Assembly: GCA_005774595.1 (NCBI GenBank)
Contig: VAUM01000046.1
Coordinates: forward strand, 1 to 9,546
Source: Actinomycetota bacterium
GTDB taxonomy: Bacteria > Actinomycetota > Coriobacteriia > Anaerosomatales > D1FN1-002
Direction of reading: 5' to 3'
DNA length: 9,546 nt
The notes below the pieces were generated by a model. That model searched no databases, had not been told where the DNA came from, and saw nothing but the letters and a program-made list of their open reading frames with translations. A program made the position numbers and the translations under genes. Shown in pieces: positions 5,049 through 9,546 of the stretch. The number at the start of each line of letters is the position of its first letter. Positions within the stretch are counted from its first letter, which is position 1.

Positions 5049-6434
5049 ATGACGGCCGGCCGGTACGACGCGATCGTGGTAGGCTCGGGTCCCGCAGGCA
5101 TCTTCGCGGCGCTGGAGTTTGCGCGCGGCGGCGGTGCGCGCCTGCTCGTGCTCGAGAAGGGGCACGACATCGCGCGGCGGAAGTGCCCCGCCCGCCAGAC
5201 GAACTGTGTCGGCTGCCGGACGTGCGACATCATGACCGGCTGGGGAGGCGCCGGCGCCTTCTCCGACGGCAAGCTCACGCTCACCACAGAGGTCGGCGGA
5301 TGGCTCGGCGACTACGTCGGGAACGATGCGCTCGCCGCGCTGGTCGAGGAGGCCGACCGCATCTGGGTCGAGCACGGAGCCGACTCGGCGGTGCACGGCC
5401 CGGATCCCGAGACCGCCGAGCGGCTGGAGCGCGCCGCGGTGCTCGCGGAGATGAAGCTCGTGCCGATGCGCATCCGCCACATCGGGACCGACCGCTCACC
5501 TGCGGTGCTCTCGGCCATGCGGCGCACGCTCGAGGACGCCGGCGTCGAGGTCCGCACCGACACGGCCGCCGCGCGCATCGTCGCCACGGATGGCCGCGTG
5601 ACAGGCGTCGAGCTGGCAGACGGTAGCGTGGCGGAGGCGCCGGTCGTCATCGCCGCGCCGGGGCGCGAGGGCGCCGACTGGCTCGCGGCGCAGGCTAGAG
5701 CGCTCGGCATCGGCCTGGTCAACAACGCGGTCGACATCGGCGTGCGCGTCGAGGTCCCGGCGCCGGTGATGGAGCCTCTCACCGACCACCTCTACGAAGC
5801 GAAGCTGCTCTACCACTCGCGCGCGTTCGGCGATCTCGTGCGCACGTTCTGCATGAACCCGTACGGCGAGGTCTCCACAGAGAGCTACGGCGACATCGTC
5901 ACCGTCAACGGCCACTCGTACGCCGACGAGCGCACCGAGAACACCAACTTCGCCGTGTTGGTCAGCCAGGAGTTCACCGAGCCGTTCGACGAGCCCATCA
6001 CGTACGGCGAGTCGATCGCGCGGCTGGCCAACCTGCTCGGCGAGGGCATCATCGTCCAGCGCCTCGGCGACCTGCACGCCGGCCGGCGCTCGACCGCCAA
6101 GCGCCTCGCGGAGTCGCCTGTCACGCCGACCCTGCGCGGCGCCACGCCCGGGGACCTGGCCTTCGTCCTGCCGTACCGGCACCTCGTCGACGTCCTCGAG
6201 TTCCTCGGGCACCTCGACAAGCTCGCGCCCGGCGTCGCGGCGCCCGGCACGCTGCTCTACGGCATCGAGGTGAAGTTCTATTCGTCGCGGCTCGAGCTGG
6301 ACGCGGACCTCATGACGAAGGTCGAGGGGCTGTACGCGATCGGTGACGGGGCCGGCGTCACGCGCGGGCTCGTGCAGTCGTCCGCGAGCGGGCTCGTGGC
6401 CGCGCGCGCGGCGGCGAAGCGGCTCGGCAGGTAG
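5049..6434 (+). CDS. FAD-dependent dehydrogenase of the COG2509 type (NAD(P)/FAD-dependent oxidoreductase)
   Basis: The 461-residue protein opens with a Rossmann FAD-binding motif, YDAIVVGSGPAGIFAALE (6-23), and closes with the second FAD signature, LYAIGDGAGVTRGLVQSSAS (428-447). Between them, a cysteine cluster (Cys46, Cys53, Cys56, Cys59, spacing x6, x2, x2) leads into GWGGAGAFSDGKL (64-76), and RTFCMNPYGEV is at 265-275. These blocks are typical of uncharacterised FAD-dependent dehydrogenases common in anaerobes. Substrate is unknown; the cysteines could bind an iron-sulfur cluster or metal. No membrane segment or signal peptide is seen, so it should be cytoplasmic. The frame is open from an ATG at 4983, but the ATG at 5049 follows GAGGGGG (5034-5040) at eight bases and places the FAD motif at the normal distance. 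It is divergent from the glutaredoxin-like gene. Confidence 0.87.
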   Translation: MTAGRYDAIVVGSGPAGIFAALEFARGGGARLLVLEKGHDIARRKCPARQTNCVGCRTCDIMTGWGGAGAFSDGKLTLTTEVGGWLGDYVGNDALAALVEEADRIWVEHGADSAVHGPDPETAERLERAAVLAEMKLVPMRIRHIGTDRSPAVLSAMRRTLEDAGVEVRTDTAAARIVATDGRVTGVELADGSVAEAPVVIAAPGREGADWLAAQARALGIGLVNNAVDIGVRVEVPAPVMEPLTDHLYEAKLLYHSRAFGDLVRTFCMNPYGEVSTESYGDIVTVNGHSYADERTENTNFAVLVSQEFTEPFDEPITYGESIARLANLLGEGIIVQRLGDLHAGRRSTAKRLAESPVTPTLRGATPGDLAFVLPYRHLVDVLEFLGHLDKLAPGVAAPGTLLYGIEVKFYSSRLELDADLMTKVEGLYAIGDGAGVTRGLVQSSASGLVAARAAAKRLGR

Positions 6435-6488
6435 CGGCGCCTGGCTCTCCGGTAGCGCCCGACCGCCCTTCTCGGGCATACTATCGCC

Positions 6489-6513
6489 TGCGCCCGCCCC
6501 CAGTGCGGGCGCA
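6489..6513 (+). terminator. Hairpin between the FAD dehydrogenase gene and purA, possible terminator
   Basis: TGCGCCCGC (6489-6497) pairs perfectly with GCGGGCGCA (6505-6513) around a 7-base loop. It begins 54 bases after the stop codon of the dehydrogenase gene. No T run follows. It is immediately followed by a second, larger stem-loop. Confidence 0.45.
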
Positions 6514-6520
6514 CGAGCGC

Positions 6521-6560
6521 GCCGCTCCCGGAAGGGCGCCGCGCCCGGCCCGGGAGCGGC
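6521..6560 (+). other. Long two-part stem-loop upstream of purA
   Basis: Bases 6521-6531 (GCCGCTCCCGG) pair with 6550-6560 (CCGGGAGCGGC), 11 pairs with no mismatch. Inside, GGGCG (6534-6538) pairs with CGCCC (6542-6546) around a 3-base loop, with AA opposed to GGC as internal loop. It ends 40 bases before the purA ATG and abuts the candidate -10 TAGGGT. It may be a terminator for readthrough from upstream, or a leader structure if purA is transcribed from farther upstream. I know of no described purA leader of this shape in Actinomycetota, so function is open. Confidence 0.42.
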
Positions 6561-6566
6561 TAGGGT
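6561..6566 (+). promoter_or_regulatory. Candidate -10 element of purA
   Basis: GCTAGGGT includes TAGGGT at 6561-6566, close to the dnaB -10 context GCTAGGAT. It would start transcription near 6573, about 28 bases before the ATG, leaving room for the AGGAG site (6590-6594). No clear -35 is present; the long stem-loop occupies that place. An alternative AT-richer site, CATACTAT at 6477-6484, also lacks a -35. Confidence 0.33.
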
Positions 6567-6600
6567 GTCCGCGGGGCCGAGCACACGTCAGGAGCAGCCC

Positions 6601-7899
<1,299 letters not shown>

Positions 7900-7932
7900 G
7901 GGACTGAGAGCGTCTCGGGACCGAGAGCGTCC
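7900..7932 (+). repeat. Tandem direct repeat with internal palindrome upstream of purD, possible operator
   Basis: GGGACTGAGAGCGTCT (7900-7915) is repeated as GGGACCGAGAGCGTCC (7917-7932), with 14 of 16 bases identical and a period of 17 bp. Where the units meet, TCTCGG (7913-7918) and CCGAGA (7921-7926) form an inverted repeat around GA. The second unit ends where the -35 element of the purD promoter should be (about 7930-7936), and no good -35 is seen there. The layout would suit binding of a regulator, repressor or activator. No known regulator motif is recognised. A TCTCG/CGAGA RNA hairpin that weakly terminates purA is the alternative. Confidence 0.5.
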
Positions 7933-7953
7933 GGCGACCGCGCCCCCTTCGGC

Positions 7954-7959
7954 TACAAT
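7954..7959 (+). promoter_or_regulatory. Candidate -10 element of purD
   Basis: TACAAT at 7954-7959 matches five of six bases of the -10 consensus, in an otherwise very GC-rich gap. It is preceded by GC as in the other candidate promoters here. The expected -35 position holds only GC-rich sequence at the end of the tandem repeat. Predicted start is near 7966, leaving a leader of about 59 bases. Confidence 0.52.
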
Positions 7960-8024
7960 CTCCGTGCTCCGCTCGTGTGCGGGGCGTGAAGTCCCGTCAT
8001 CCTGCGCCGAGGGGTCTTGAGGCC

Positions 8025-9299
<1,275 letters not shown>

Positions 9300-9308
9300 G
9301 CGGAAGCC

Positions 9309-9546
9309 ATGCTCGCCGAACGCATCCTTACAGGCGTCATGCGCCGTCAGGGCGCCCGCACGCTCGCGCTGGCGCCGTACGATCGTCCCTCGCTGCCCCG
9401 CGTCGCGGACGACCAGGCGCGTCTGCTCTACGCGCACGTGCCGTTCTGCACGCGGCTGTGCCCGTACTGCTCGTTCAACCGCTTCCCGTTCCAAGCGGAC
9501 CTCGCGCGCGGCTACTTCCGCCGGCTGCGCGAGGTCCGCTTGGAAC
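9309..9546 (+). CDS. HemN-like radical SAM protein (5' part, cut by the window end)
   Basis: The frame from ATG 9309 stays open to the last base, giving 79 residues. The segment YAHVPFCTRLCPYCSF (41-56) has Cys47, Cys51 and Cys54, the CxxxCxxC site that binds the [4Fe-4S] cluster used to cleave S-adenosylmethionine. The HVPFC lead-in and the Tyr between the second and third Cys are typical of the coproporphyrinogen III dehydrogenase (HemN/HemW) superfamily. The following FNRFPF suggests one of the HemN-like paralogues rather than HemN itself, but the missing remainder would be needed to assign the function. It lies nine bases after purD with only a weak ribosome-binding site (GGCGGAAG at 9300-9306), so it is probably co-transcribed and partly coupled. 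Confidence 0.78.
   Translation, partial: MLAERILTGVMRRQGARTLALAPYDRPSLPRVADDQARLLYAHVPFCTRLCPYCSFNRFPFQADLARGYFRRLREVRLE

Overview
This is a high-GC, almost fully coding bacterial stretch. The core is the conserved cluster rpsF-ssb-rpsR-(DUF2232 membrane protein)-rplI-dnaB, followed by a short minus-strand glutaredoxin-like gene, a divergent FAD-dependent dehydrogenase, purA, purD and the start of a HemN-like radical SAM gene. High GC, GTG starts, the YybS/DUF2232 gene between rpsR and rplI, a zinc-ribbon form of S18 and a COG2509-type FAD dehydrogenase fit an anaerobic, high-GC Actinomycetota lineage, perhaps Coriobacteriia or a relative. That placement is inference from gene content and composition; no marker was aligned.

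Layout. Bases 1-114 are the tail of an unidentified, apparently membrane-associated protein, followed by a GC-rich hairpin. A well-formed promoter (180-208) then drives a leader that carries a stem-bulge-hairpin with a CCG bulge, matching the known autoregulatory S6:S18 binding motif, just before rpsF (bS6). ssb, rpsR (bS18), the DUF2232 gene and rplI (bL9, with a long acidic tail) follow on the same strand with short spacers, several of them GC-rich stem-loops. A 12-bp hairpin lies just after rplI. The 229-bp gap before dnaB is the longest gene-free stretch in the window. It holds three DnaA-box-like sequences and a good extended -10 promoter.

After dnaB comes a convergent small gene on the minus strand. 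It has the glutaredoxin fold signature, but both active-site cysteines are replaced by arginine. Divergent from it is a FAD-dependent dehydrogenase with a clustered cysteine motif. Two hairpins separate that gene from purA. purA (adenylosuccinate synthetase) and purD (GAR synthetase) are separated by a 17-bp-period direct repeat and a TACAAT -10 element, so purD probably has its own control. A HemN-like radical SAM gene starts 9 bp after purD and runs off the window.

How the parts fit: the first block couples ribosome assembly proteins (S6, S18, L9) to replication proteins (SSB, DnaB), and the last block makes purine nucleotides. Nothing here is clearly a new multi-gene system. The items most worth a second look are the cysteine-less glutaredoxin beside the FAD enzyme, the repeat upstream of purD, the DnaA-box-like cluster upstream of dnaB, and the S6:S18 leader.
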